This document shows positions 18,952 to 25,930 of a stretch of DNA of 64,000 bases, piece after piece. This stretch comes from Microvirga lenta. Lineage in GTDB: Bacteria; Pseudomonadota; Alphaproteobacteria; Rhizobiales; Beijerinckiaceae. The stretch spans positions 520,182 to 584,181 of the forward strand of contig NZ_JAJBBR010000001.1 of assembly GCF_020532555.1 (NCBI RefSeq), in the 5' to 3' direction. Made by a program: the position numbers and the translations under genes. Every line of letters starts with the position of its first letter. Within the stretch, counting starts at the first letter, position 1. The notes under the pieces were generated by a model. The model was given only the letters and a program-made list of their open reading frames with translations, searched no databases and was not told the DNA's origin.

Positions 18952-19761
18952 ATGGCTTTACCGATGCGAACCATGCGAGCCGCCCTCGTGCTGGGCCTTC
19001 TCGTGCTGTCCGGCCCGGCCCTGGCACGCACCTGCACCCTCATCGCCGACGCCGAGACCGGCCGTCTCCTGCAGCGGATCGGCGAATGCGGCATGCGGGT
19101 CAGCCCCGCCTCCACCTTCAAGATCGCGCTCGCCGTCATGGGCTACGACAGCGGGTATCTGAAGGGTCCGCACGACCCGGCCCTGCCCTATCGCCAGGAA
19201 TACGCCGCTCCGATGGAGGGCTGGCGCAAAACCACCGATCCGACCGCGTGGATGCGGGATTCGGTGGTGTGGTACTCCCAGGAGCTCACCCGCGCCCTCG
19301 GCCAGGAGCGGTTCGCCAATTACGTGGAGCGGCTGGCCTACGGCAACCGGAACGTCACCGGAGATCCCGGCCGCGACAACGGCCTGACCCATGCCTGGCT
19401 GAGCTCCTCCCTGCGCATCTCGCCCCTGGAGCAGGTCGTCTTCCTCAGAAAGCTCCTCAGGCACGAACTGCCCGTCTCGCCGCAGGCCATGGACGCGGCG
19501 GCAGCGCTGCTGCCGACCTTCGCGGCCGACGACGGCTGGACCGTGCACGGCAAGACCGGGACCGGCCTGCGCATGACCGTGAGCGGCAAGCGCGACCGCA
19601 ACCGACAGTTCGGCTGGTTCGTCGGATGGGCGAGCCGGGGCGAGGACCGGTTCATCTTCGCTAGGCTCGTGACCGACCATCCCAGAGGCAAGGGGCCGGC
19701 CGGGTTCCACGCCCGCGACACCCTCGTCGACGAATTGCCGGAGCTGCTCGACGGCTATTGA
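18952..19761 (+). CDS. Class D (OXA-type) beta-lactamase
   Basis: A 269-residue serine beta-lactamase with a signal peptide (LVLGLLVLSGPALA, cleavage near A25). The class D motifs are in order: S54-T-F-K57 (nucleophile serine and the lysine that is carbamylated in this class), SVV (S-x-V) after RD, YGN in LAYGNRNVTGD, and KTG in HGKTGTGL, followed by FGWFVGW. It acts in the periplasm and hydrolyses penicillins, with possible wider range. It is chromosomal, sits between pyrF and metabolic genes, and has no mobile-element flanks, so it looks intrinsic rather than acquired. ATGs at 18952, 18964 and 18973 are all possible starts. Confidence 0.92.
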   Translation: MALPMRTMRAALVLGLLVLSGPALARTCTLIADAETGRLLQRIGECGMRVSPASTFKIALAVMGYDSGYLKGPHDPALPYRQEYAAPMEGWRKTTDPTAWMRDSVVWYSQELTRALGQERFANYVERLAYGNRNVTGDPGRDNGLTHAWLSSSLRISPLEQVVFLRKLLRHELPVSPQAMDAAAALLPTFAADDGWTVHGKTGTGLRMTVSGKRDRNRQFGWFVGWASRGEDRFIFARLVTDHPRGKGPAGFHARDTLVDELPELLDGY

Positions 19762-19813
19762 CGCCGGGGCCGCGCTGGCGTTCGTTGCGCCATCCCGATC
19801 GAAGGACCCGCCC

Positions 19814-20104
19814 ATGCCGAAAGCCTATGTCATCGCCCGCGTCACCGTAACGGACCCGGAAGCCTATGCGGAATATGCCAAGGGGGCGACCGAGGCGATC
19901 GCCAAGTACGACGGCAGGCCCCTTGCGCGCGGCGGCGCCTACGAGGCGTTGGAGGGCGAGGCGCGGCCCCGCAACGTGGTGATCGAATTCGACTCGATGG
20001 AGCAGGCGCGCCGCTATTATCATTCGCCCGAATATCAGGCCGCGAAGGCGAAGCGCGACGGCGCCTGCGTGGCCGAGTTCGTTCTCGTGGAAGGAGCCGA
20101 GTGA
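19814..20104 (+). CDS. DUF1330 protein, first of a tandem pair
   Basis: A 96-residue ferredoxin-like (dimeric alpha/beta barrel) DUF1330 protein with the typical start KAYVIARVTVTDPEAYAEY and the NVVIEFDSMEQARRYYHSPEYQAAKAKR core. No function is established for the family. It overlaps the next gene by one base and the two proteins are clearly paralogous, indicating a local tandem duplication followed by divergence. Confidence 0.88.
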   Translation: MPKAYVIARVTVTDPEAYAEYAKGATEAIAKYDGRPLARGGAYEALEGEARPRNVVIEFDSMEQARRYYHSPEYQAAKAKRDGACVAEFVLVEGAE

Positions 20105-20409
20105 TGGTCAAGGGATACTGGATCGGCCGGGTCGATGTGACGAACCCGGACGCCTACAAGAACTACGTGGCGGCCAATGCGACGGCCTTCGCCAAATACG
20201 GCGCCCGCTTCCTGGTGCGCGGCGGCGCGCTCAAGGCCGTGGAGGGCGAAGCCCGCGCCCGCAATGTGGTGATCGAGTTTCCGAGCTACGAGGCAGCCCT
20301 GGCCTGCTGGGACTCGCCCGAATATCAGGCCGCCAAGGCCGAGAGGGACGGACACGCGGTTGCCGACATCATCGTCATCGAGGGCTATGACGGGCCTCAG
20401 CCCGCATGA
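20104..20409 (+). CDS. DUF1330 protein, second of a tandem pair
   Basis: A 101-residue paralogue of the preceding protein, sharing the layout KGYWIGRVDVTNPDAYKNY and NVVIEFPSYEAALACWDSPEYQAAKAER. The ATG at 20104 overlaps the upstream stop (TGATG); a GTG at 20101 is an alternative. It overlaps the GNAT gene by 4 bases, so the three genes form one translationally coupled unit. The function is unknown. Confidence 0.87.
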   Translation: MVKGYWIGRVDVTNPDAYKNYVAANATAFAKYGARFLVRGGALKAVEGEARARNVVIEFPSYEAALACWDSPEYQAAKAERDGHAVADIIVIEGYDGPQPA

Positions 20410-20981
20410 TCCCTGAGGCGTACACGATCCGCCTCGGCCGCATGGACGATCTCGACCGTCTCGCCGAGGTGGAGCGCTCCGCCGCGATCACGTATTTCGC
20501 CGCCCTGGGGGCCATTCCCGACCCTTCCGAGGTGGTGCCGCCTCGGATCCTGACGGCGTGCTGCGACGCCGGCCTCCTCTGGGTCGCGGCCGACCGGCAT
20601 GACGTCCCGGTCGGCTTTCTGGCGGCCCAGACCGTCGATCTCTGTCTTTTCGTGAAGGAAATGAGCGTCGCGCGCGAGCACCAGGGCGCCGGTCTCGGAC
20701 GGCGGCTGATGCAGGCCGCCATGGACCATGCGCGGGAGGCGTCCTTTCCGGCGGCGGCCCTGACCACCGACCGGCTCATTCCGTTCAACGGCCCCTTCTA
20801 TGAAAGGCTCGGCTTCGTCGCGGTGCCGGCCGGCCAGGCCTCGCCGGGGCTCCGGAACCTCCTCGAGAGCGAGATTGCCGCCGGATTCGATCCCGCACGG
20901 CGGATTTTGATGATCAGGCGGCTCGCAGCTTTGCAGGACCGGGCCGCCCCGCTATATCCAGAGCCGTTGAAGGAGAGCTGA
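20406..20981 (+). CDS. GNAT-family N-acetyltransferase
   Basis: A 191-residue acyltransferase. The acetyl-CoA pyrophosphate-binding motif is [22 protein letters not shown] (~Q/R-x-x-G-x-G/A), and [12 protein letters not shown] is the C-terminal motif B. The first 75 residues form the variable substrate side. The substrate is not evident. It is coupled to the DUF1330 pair upstream (ATGA overlap) and ends 2 bases before dapB, so all four may be one operon. Confidence 0.88.
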   Translation: MIPEAYTIRLGRMDDLDRLAEVERSAAITYFAALGAIPDPSEVVPPRILTACCDAGLLWVAADRHDVPVGFLAAQTVDLCLFVKEMSVAREHQGAGLGRRLMQAAMDHAREASFPAAALTTDRLIPFNGPFYERLGFVAVPAGQASPGLRNLLESEIAAGFDPARRILMIRRLAALQDRAAPLYPEPLKES

Positions 20982-20983
20982 GC

Positions 20984-21799
20984 ATGACCGAGATGCGACT
21001 CGTCGTGGTGGGCGCGGCCGGGCGCATGGGGCGCATGCTCATCAGGGCCGTGGCCGAAGCGGAGGGCTGCCGCCTCGCGGGCGCCATCGAGCGCAAGGGA
21101 TCGGACGCGGTCGGGCAGGATGCCGGGCTGCTCGCCGGAACCGGCTCTCTCGGCGTCCCGGTGACGGACGATCCGCTCCCCGTCTTCGCTCAGGCCGACG
21201 GCGTGCTCGACTTCACGGCTCCGGCCGCGACGGTGGCCTTCGCGGCGCTCGCCGCCCAGGCCCGCATCGTCCACGTGATCGGCACGACCGGCCTGCAGGA
21301 GGCGGATTTCGCCAAGCTGGAGGCGGCGGCGCGCCATGCCCGCATCGTGCAATCCGGCAACATGTCCCTCGGCGTGAACCTGCTCGCCGGCCTCGTGCGC
21401 AAGGTCGCGGCGACCCTGGGCGAGGATTTCGACATCGAGATCCTGGAGATGCACCACCGCATGAAGGTGGATGCGCCCTCCGGCACCGCGCTCCTGCTCG
21501 GCGAGGCCGCCGCGGAAGGCCGCAGGATTTCCCTGAAGGAGCGCTCGGTGCGCAGCCGCGACGGGCATACGGGCGCGCGGGTGCCGGGCGATATCGGCTT
21601 CGCGACCCTGCGCGGCGGCTCCGTGGTCGGCGACCATTCGGTGATCTTCGCCGGCCAGGGCGAGCGCCTTGAACTCTCCCACCGGGCGGAGGACCGGGGC
21701 ATCTTCGCCCGCGGCGCCGTCAGGGCCGCCCTCTGGGGCTTCGACAAGAAGCCCGGCTACTACACCATGGCCGACGTGCTCGGCCTCAGCAGTTTGTAA
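20984..21799 (+). CDS. dapB: 4-hydroxy-tetrahydrodipicolinate reductase
   Basis: A 271-residue enzyme that reduces the dihydrodipicolinate precursor to tetrahydrodipicolinate in lysine and meso-diaminopimelate synthesis. The N-terminal Rossmann motif is VVGAAGRMG, the NAD(P)H loop continues to GTTGL, and the catalytic signature [16 protein letters not shown] includes the histidine and lysine of the active site. GGAGAGCTGAGC precedes the ATG. Confidence 0.97.
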   Translation: MTEMRLVVVGAAGRMGRMLIRAVAEAEGCRLAGAIERKGSDAVGQDAGLLAGTGSLGVPVTDDPLPVFAQADGVLDFTAPAATVAFAALAAQARIVHVIGTTGLQEADFAKLEAAARHARIVQSGNMSLGVNLLAGLVRKVAATLGEDFDIEILEMHHRMKVDAPSGTALLLGEAAAEGRRISLKERSVRSRDGHTGARVPGDIGFATLRGGSVVGDHSVIFAGQGERLELSHRAEDRGIFARGAVRAALWGFDKKPGYYTMADVLGLSSL

Positions 21800-21840
21800 C
21801 CCGACCCGCCATTTTTCCCGACAGCTGGAGACGCCCCGAC

Positions 21841-22461
21841 ATGAACCGCCTTCTCGTCCTCGCACGCCACGGCCAGAGCGAATGGAACCTCAAGAACCTG
21901 TTCACGGGCTGGAAGGACCCGGGCCTGACGGAGCTCGGCATCGAGGAGGCCCGCACCGCAGGCCGGCGCCTGAAGGAGATGGGCGTCCAGTTCGACATCG
22001 CCTTCACGTCGGATCTGTCCCGGGCCCAGCGCACCTGCAAGCTGATCCTGGAAGAGATCGGCCAGCCGGAGCTGAAGACCGTCGCCGACCAGGCCCTGAA
22101 CGAGCGCGATTACGGCGAGCTCGCCGGTCTCAACAAGGACGACGCCCGCGCCCGCTGGGGCGAGGAGCAGGTCCATCTGTGGCGCCGCTCCTACGACGTG
22201 CAGCCGCCCGGCGGCGAGAGCCTGAAGGACACGGTCGCCCGCGTGCTGCCCTACTACATGCGCGAGATCCTGCCCCGGGTCATGCGCGGCGAGCGCGTGC
22301 TGGTGGCCGCCCACGGCAACTCCCTGCGCGCCCTCGTGATGGTGCTCGACGGCCTGACGCCGGAGACGATCCCGTCCATGGAGCTCGCGACCGGCATCCC
22401 GCTGGTCTACAACCTGAACGCCGACACCACGGTGGCCGACAAGAAGGTGCTGACGGCCTGA
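21841..22461 (+). CDS. gpmA: 2,3-bisphosphoglycerate-dependent phosphoglycerate mutase
   Basis: A 206-residue histidine phosphatase-fold mutase interconverting 3- and 2-phosphoglycerate in glycolysis. [27 protein letters not shown] contains the phosphohistidine near residue 10; [15 protein letters not shown] and [12 protein letters not shown] carry the glutamate and second histidine. It is shorter than the E. coli enzyme (~250 residues), as is usual in Rhizobiales. It follows dapB by 41 bases; this dapB-gpmA order is common in the group. Confidence 0.95.
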   Translation: MNRLLVLARHGQSEWNLKNLFTGWKDPGLTELGIEEARTAGRRLKEMGVQFDIAFTSDLSRAQRTCKLILEEIGQPELKTVADQALNERDYGELAGLNKDDARARWGEEQVHLWRRSYDVQPPGGESLKDTVARVLPYYMREILPRVMRGERVLVAAHGNSLRALVMVLDGLTPETIPSMELATGIPLVYNLNADTTVADKKVLTA

Positions 22462-22473
22462 ACGAGCGCCATC

Positions 22474-22512
22474 CGTCATTCCGGGCTCCGCCTCGCGGCT
22501 CCGGAATGACGA
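22474..22512. repeat. Short palindrome of the GTCATTCCGG family
   Basis: CGTCATTCCGG and CCGGAATGACG face each other around a GC-rich loop. It is a compact version of the long palindromes at 9647, 13934 and 30810, located between gpmA and alkB. Confidence 0.75.
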
Positions 22513-22541
22513 CGGAGGGGTGCTCAGGGTAGAAGATTCTC

Positions 22542-23162
22542 ATGTCCTCCATCACCCTCGCGCCCGGCCTCGTCTATCACCCCGACTATCTCGACCGCTC
22601 CGCACAGGAGAGGCTGCTCGAAGCCTTGCGCGGGATCACCCGGGCGGCGCCGCTCTACACGCCGCGGATGCCGCGCACGGGCAAGCCGTTCTCCGTGCGC
22701 ATGACCAATTGCGGCCGCCTCGGTTGGGTCTCGGACGTCCAGGGCTACCGCTATCAGCCGACGCATCCCGAAACCGGCGAACCCTGGCCCGCCATGCCGG
22801 ATCGGGTGCTTCGCGCCTGGGAGGAGCTGAGCGGCTATTCCCACCCGCCCGATGCCTGCCTGATCAATTTCTACGAGCCCAAGGCCCGCATGGGGATGCA
22901 CCAGGACAAGGACGAGGAGGCCTTCGACGCCCCCGTCGTGTCCCTGTCCCTCGGGGACACCGCCCTGTTCCGCTATGGCGGCCTCGACCGGAGGGACCCG
23001 ACCAAGTCGGTCCGCCTGCGCTCGGGCGACGCCATCGTGTTCGGCGGCCCGGCCCGGCTGATCCACCACGGGATCGACCGCCTGATCCCCGAGACCTCCG
23101 ATCTGCTGCCGCAGGGCGGGCGGCTCAATCTGACCTTGCGCCGGGTGGAGAAGCCGCTTTAA
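22542..23162 (+). CDS. alkB: Alpha-ketoglutarate-dependent dioxygenase AlkB
   Basis: A 206-residue Fe(II)/2-oxoglutarate dioxygenase that reverses 1-methyladenine and 3-methylcytosine damage by oxidative demethylation. The iron-binding triad appears as HQD (in GMHQDKDEE, ~H114/D116) and the later H in LIHHGIDR; NLTLRR supplies the 2-oxoglutarate-binding arginine, and NCGRLGWVSD resembles the nucleotide-recognition lid. With the Ada-like protein at 13.0 kb this gives the window two direct-reversal alkylation repair enzymes, though not in one operon. Confidence 0.95.
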   Translation: MSSITLAPGLVYHPDYLDRSAQERLLEALRGITRAAPLYTPRMPRTGKPFSVRMTNCGRLGWVSDVQGYRYQPTHPETGEPWPAMPDRVLRAWEELSGYSHPPDACLINFYEPKARMGMHQDKDEEAFDAPVVSLSLGDTALFRYGGLDRRDPTKSVRLRSGDAIVFGGPARLIHHGIDRLIPETSDLLPQGGRLNLTLRRVEKPL

Positions 23163-23193
23163 GCCTAAGGGAGAAGAATACCCGGAGGACCTC

Positions 23194-24138
23194 ATGAGAC
23201 TGAAAGCTTTCGCAGCCGGTACCATAGGCATCGTCCTGTCCCTTCAGGCCGCCCTGGCGGCCGAGCCCGTGTTTCCGCCCGCCTCGCGGGTCGGCATCGT
23301 GCCGCCGCAGGACATGGTGCTGTCCAAGCGCTTCACCGGCTTCGAGAACGAGGAGCGGGCGGCCGCGATCACCCTCGTGGAGATGCCGGCCGGGGCCTAT
23401 GAGCAGCTGGCGGCGGGAATGACGAAGGACGCCCTCAGGCGCCAGGGGCTCGACGTGACGGCCCGGGAGACCCTCAAGGTCGGCGATGCGACGGGAATCC
23501 TCGTCGCGGGCGCCATGACGGGGCCCGTCAAGGGCCGCAAATGGGTGCTGGCCCTCAAGGGCAAGGACCTGACCGCCCTGCTGATCGCGCAGGTCGAGGG
23601 CGGCAAGGACGGCTACAGCGAGGAACAGATGCGCGACGCCCTGACCAGCGTCTCGTTGCGCGGGCCGATCTCCCTCGAGGAGCAGGTTTCCGCCCTGCCG
23701 TTCCGGATCGCCGACAAGGCCGGCTTCCGGCCCGTGCGGGTGATGTCGGGCAACGCCGCCCTCTTCACCGAAGGGCCGAAGGACACGATCGAGGCCGTGG
23801 AGCAGCCGATCGCGATCCTAGCCGTCTCCCTGCAGCCCCCGCCGCGTGCGGGAGAGCCGCGCGAGCAGTTCGCCCGAGCCGCGCTCTACTCCAACGAGGT
23901 GCTCAAGGACATCGTCCTGGAACGCGCCGATTCCTTCCGCCTCAAGGGCCAGGACTGGCACGAGATCGTGGCGCGGGCCAAGGACAGGGCCTCGGGCGAG
24001 CCCGTGGTGGTGATGCAGACGATCCGGTTCGATTCCGACCGCTACGTGCGCATGGTCGGCGTGGTGCGGGACGAGAAGCGCGAACAGGTGATGCCGCGCT
24101 TCCGCACCCTGATCGACAGCATCGACATGAATCCCTGA
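23194..24138 (+). CDS. Periplasmic protein of unknown function
   Basis: A 314-residue protein with a clear signal peptide (MRLKAFAAGTIGIVLSLQAALA, cleavage near residue 22). The mature part has two similar alpha/beta halves, each with a QxMRDALTSVSLR-type or RFRTLIDSIDMN-type ending, which suggests a duplicated fold. I do not recognise the family and see no catalytic motif. GGAGG precedes the ATG by 5 bases. The gene starts 31 bases after alkB on the same strand and could be cotranscribed. Confidence 0.75.
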   Translation: MRLKAFAAGTIGIVLSLQAALAAEPVFPPASRVGIVPPQDMVLSKRFTGFENEERAAAITLVEMPAGAYEQLAAGMTKDALRRQGLDVTARETLKVGDATGILVAGAMTGPVKGRKWVLALKGKDLTALLIAQVEGGKDGYSEEQMRDALTSVSLRGPISLEEQVSALPFRIADKAGFRPVRVMSGNAALFTEGPKDTIEAVEQPIAILAVSLQPPPRAGEPREQFARAALYSNEVLKDIVLERADSFRLKGQDWHEIVARAKDRASGEPVVVMQTIRFDSDRYVRMVGVVRDEKREQVMPRFRTLIDSIDMNP

Positions 24139-24148
24139 TCGCCGGAGC

Positions 24149-24532
24149 CTAACTGCCGACGTTGAAGCTGCTCACGGCGGCAGCCCGCGTCGGCTCCGTG
24201 CGGGTGACCAGGCTCGCCGCGACGGAGAACAGCCCGAACGCGACGTGCGGCAGATAGACCTGCTCCGCGAAACCGAAGCCCCACGGCGTGATGGCCAGGA
24301 TGAAGCCGGCCACGCCGTCCAGGCCGAGATGCAGGGGCATGGGCAGCAGGGGCAGAAACCCCACTTCGTAGCGGGTGACGAGGCTGTACAGAATGGCTCC
24401 GAGCCCGAACACGATGGCGACCCATTTGGCCGCCGTCACGTCGGCGAAGCCGAAGAGCCAGGGGCTCGCCGTCAGCGCCGCGCCCCAGAGATAGTCGATG
24501 ATGCCGTGCAGGCGCGTCGGTAGAAAGCGCAT
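24149..24532 (-). CDS. SPW-repeat membrane protein
   Basis: A 127-residue protein with four predicted membrane helices in two similar halves. The SPW-repeat signatures are ASPWLFGFAD (~22-31) and ITPWGFGFAE (~80-89). The family has no assigned function. GGAGG lies 5 bases upstream of the ATG. An EcfG-type promoter ends 27 bases before the start, so it is probably induced in the general stress response, which fits the many small membrane proteins in known EcfG regulons. Confidence 0.85.
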   Translation of the reverse strand: MRFLPTRLHGIIDYLWGAALTASPWLFGFADVTAAKWVAIVFGLGAILYSLVTRYEVGFLPLLPMPLHLGLDGVAGFILAITPWGFGFAEQVYLPHVAFGLFSVAASLVTRTEPTRAAAVSSFNVGS

Positions 24533-24558
24533 CTCGCCTCCCGGAGTGATCCGGGGGC

Positions 24559-24583
24559 AACGGCAGGATGCCGGACCGGTTCC
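24559..24583 (-). promoter_or_regulatory. EcfG-type promoter of the SPW-repeat gene
   Basis: The minus strand reads GGAAC (24579-24583), a 16-base spacer and CGTT (24559-24562), an exact match to the general-stress consensus. The expected leader is about 20 bases. Confidence 0.72.
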
Positions 24584-24590
24584 TTTCCGG

Positions 24591-25220
24591 TCAGTCCCGC
24601 CGCGGGAAGGCCGGCAGCGTCCAGCCGCGCAGGAGCGCCAGCGCCCGCAAGGAGAAGCTCGCGGCGAAGCCTGCGCCGGCCGAGGCGAACGGGTCCAGGC
24701 CGATTCCCTGCAGGACGACCATGACGGCAGCGCCGAGGGCGGCGGCGGTTACGTAGATTTCCTGGCGCAGCACGAGGGGCGTGGTTCCGGCCAGGATGTC
24801 GCGGATGATGCCGCCGAAAGTGGCGGTGATGGTCCCCAAGGCGATGGCGGAGAGCGCCGGCACGCCCGCCGCGAGGGCCTTGCCCGTGCCGACGATGGCG
24901 AAGAGGGCGAGCCCCAGGGCATCGGCCCACAGGAGCGTCCGTCCCCGGCGCCCGCCTTCGAGCGCCGCGACCCGGCCGGGCCCGAGCGCGAAGACGGCAG
25001 CCGCCACCAGCAGGCAGACCAGCACGTCGCCCGGATCGCCGACCCAGAAGACCGGATCCGCTCCGATGAGGAGATCCCGCAGGGTGCCGCCGCCCACGCC
25101 CGTCACGGTGGCGAGGAGCGCGAACCCGAACGGGTCCATGCCCTTGCGGGCCGCCATCAGGGCGCCGGTGAGCGCGAAAACGGCGACCCCGAGGGTCTCG
25201 AAGGACAGGCTGGGGATCAA
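24591..25220 (-). CDS. TRIC-type cation channel family protein (YicG-like)
   Basis: A 209-residue inner-membrane protein built from two repeated three-helix bundles plus a final helix. Each repeat carries the family signature: GVGGGTLRDLLIG (~42-54) and ATFGGIIRDILAG (~130-142). Bacterial TRIC homologues form trimeric potassium channels; earlier annotation was UPF0126. It lies 6 bases downstream of grpE on the same strand, so it may be transcribed with grpE. Its physiological role here is not known. Confidence 0.9.
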   Translation of the reverse strand: MIPSLSFETLGVAVFALTGALMAARKGMDPFGFALLATVTGVGGGTLRDLLIGADPVFWVGDPGDVLVCLLVAAAVFALGPGRVAALEGGRRGRTLLWADALGLALFAIVGTGKALAAGVPALSAIALGTITATFGGIIRDILAGTTPLVLRQEIYVTAAALGAAVMVVLQGIGLDPFASAGAGFAASFSLRALALLRGWTLPAFPRRD

Positions 25221-25226
25221 GCGGGG

Positions 25227-25862
25227 TTAGGAGGCGGCGGAAGGATTGTCCGCGCCTTCGGCGCCGTTGGCCGCCTTGGGGCCGCCCTTGGCCACGCCCA
25301 CCAGGGCCGGGCGCAGGACCCGGTCGCCGATGACGTAGCCCGACTGCACCACCTGGACCACCGTGCCGCTGGGCACGTCCGGGTTCGGCACCTCGAACAT
25401 GGCCTGATGCACGTTGGGATCGAATTTCTGGCCCTGCGGATCGAGCCGCTTCACCCCGTGGCGCTCCAGGGTCTTGAGCAGGTCGCGCTCGGTGAGGTCG
25501 ATGCCCTCGATCAGGCCCTTGAAGGCGCCCTCGGCGCCGGCCCGGGCATCCTCGGGCACGCTCTCGATGGCGCGGCGGACGTTGTCGGCCACGTTGAGCA
25601 TGTCGCGGGCGAAGTTCGTCACCGCATAGGTGCGGGCATCGGCCACCTCGCGCTCGGTGCGGCGGCGAAGGTTCTCCATGTCCGCCATCAGGCGCAGGAA
25701 CTTGTCCTTCAGGTCCGCCTTCTCGGCTTCCAGGACGGCGATGGGATCCGGCGAGGCTTGCGCCTCGGCGTCGTTCGCCGCGGCACCGGCTGCGGCCTCT
25801 GCGGGCTCCGCAGCCTCCGCCTGAGGCGTCGTGTTCTGGTTTTCCGTGTCGTTCGGCTTCAT
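25227..25862 (-). CDS. grpE: Nucleotide exchange factor GrpE
   Basis: A 211-residue GrpE. An acidic, Ala/Glu-rich disordered N-terminus (~1-45) is followed by the long coiled coil ([22 protein letters not shown]) and the C-terminal beta domain with [14 protein letters not shown] and [19 protein letters not shown]. It drives ADP release from DnaK. Unlike in many alphaproteobacteria it is not next to hrcA or dnaKJ, but follows glnD by 63 bases and has its own sigma-32-type promoter. Confidence 0.97.
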   Translation of the reverse strand: MKPNDTENQNTTPQAEAAEPAEAAAGAAANDAEAQASPDPIAVLEAEKADLKDKFLRLMADMENLRRRTEREVADARTYAVTNFARDMLNVADNVRRAIESVPEDARAGAEGAFKGLIEGIDLTERDLLKTLERHGVKRLDPQGQKFDPNVHQAMFEVPNPDVPSGTVVQVVQSGYVIGDRVLRPALVGVAKGGPKAANGAEGADNPSAAS

Positions 25863-25898
25863 CGTCGATCAACTGAGATGGAGGAAAAGGGGTCGGGC

Positions 25899-25930
25899 CA
25901 CATATCAGGTCGCGGGAACCACAAATCAAG
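25899..25930 (-). promoter_or_regulatory. Sigma-32-type heat-shock promoter of grpE
   Basis: The minus strand reads CTTG (25927-25930), an 18-base spacer and CTGATATGTG (25899-25908). This fits CTTG-N17/18-CYTATNTNNG with one mismatch, and the spacer equals that of the dnaK promoter. The -35 overlaps the last codons of glnD. Confidence 0.68.
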
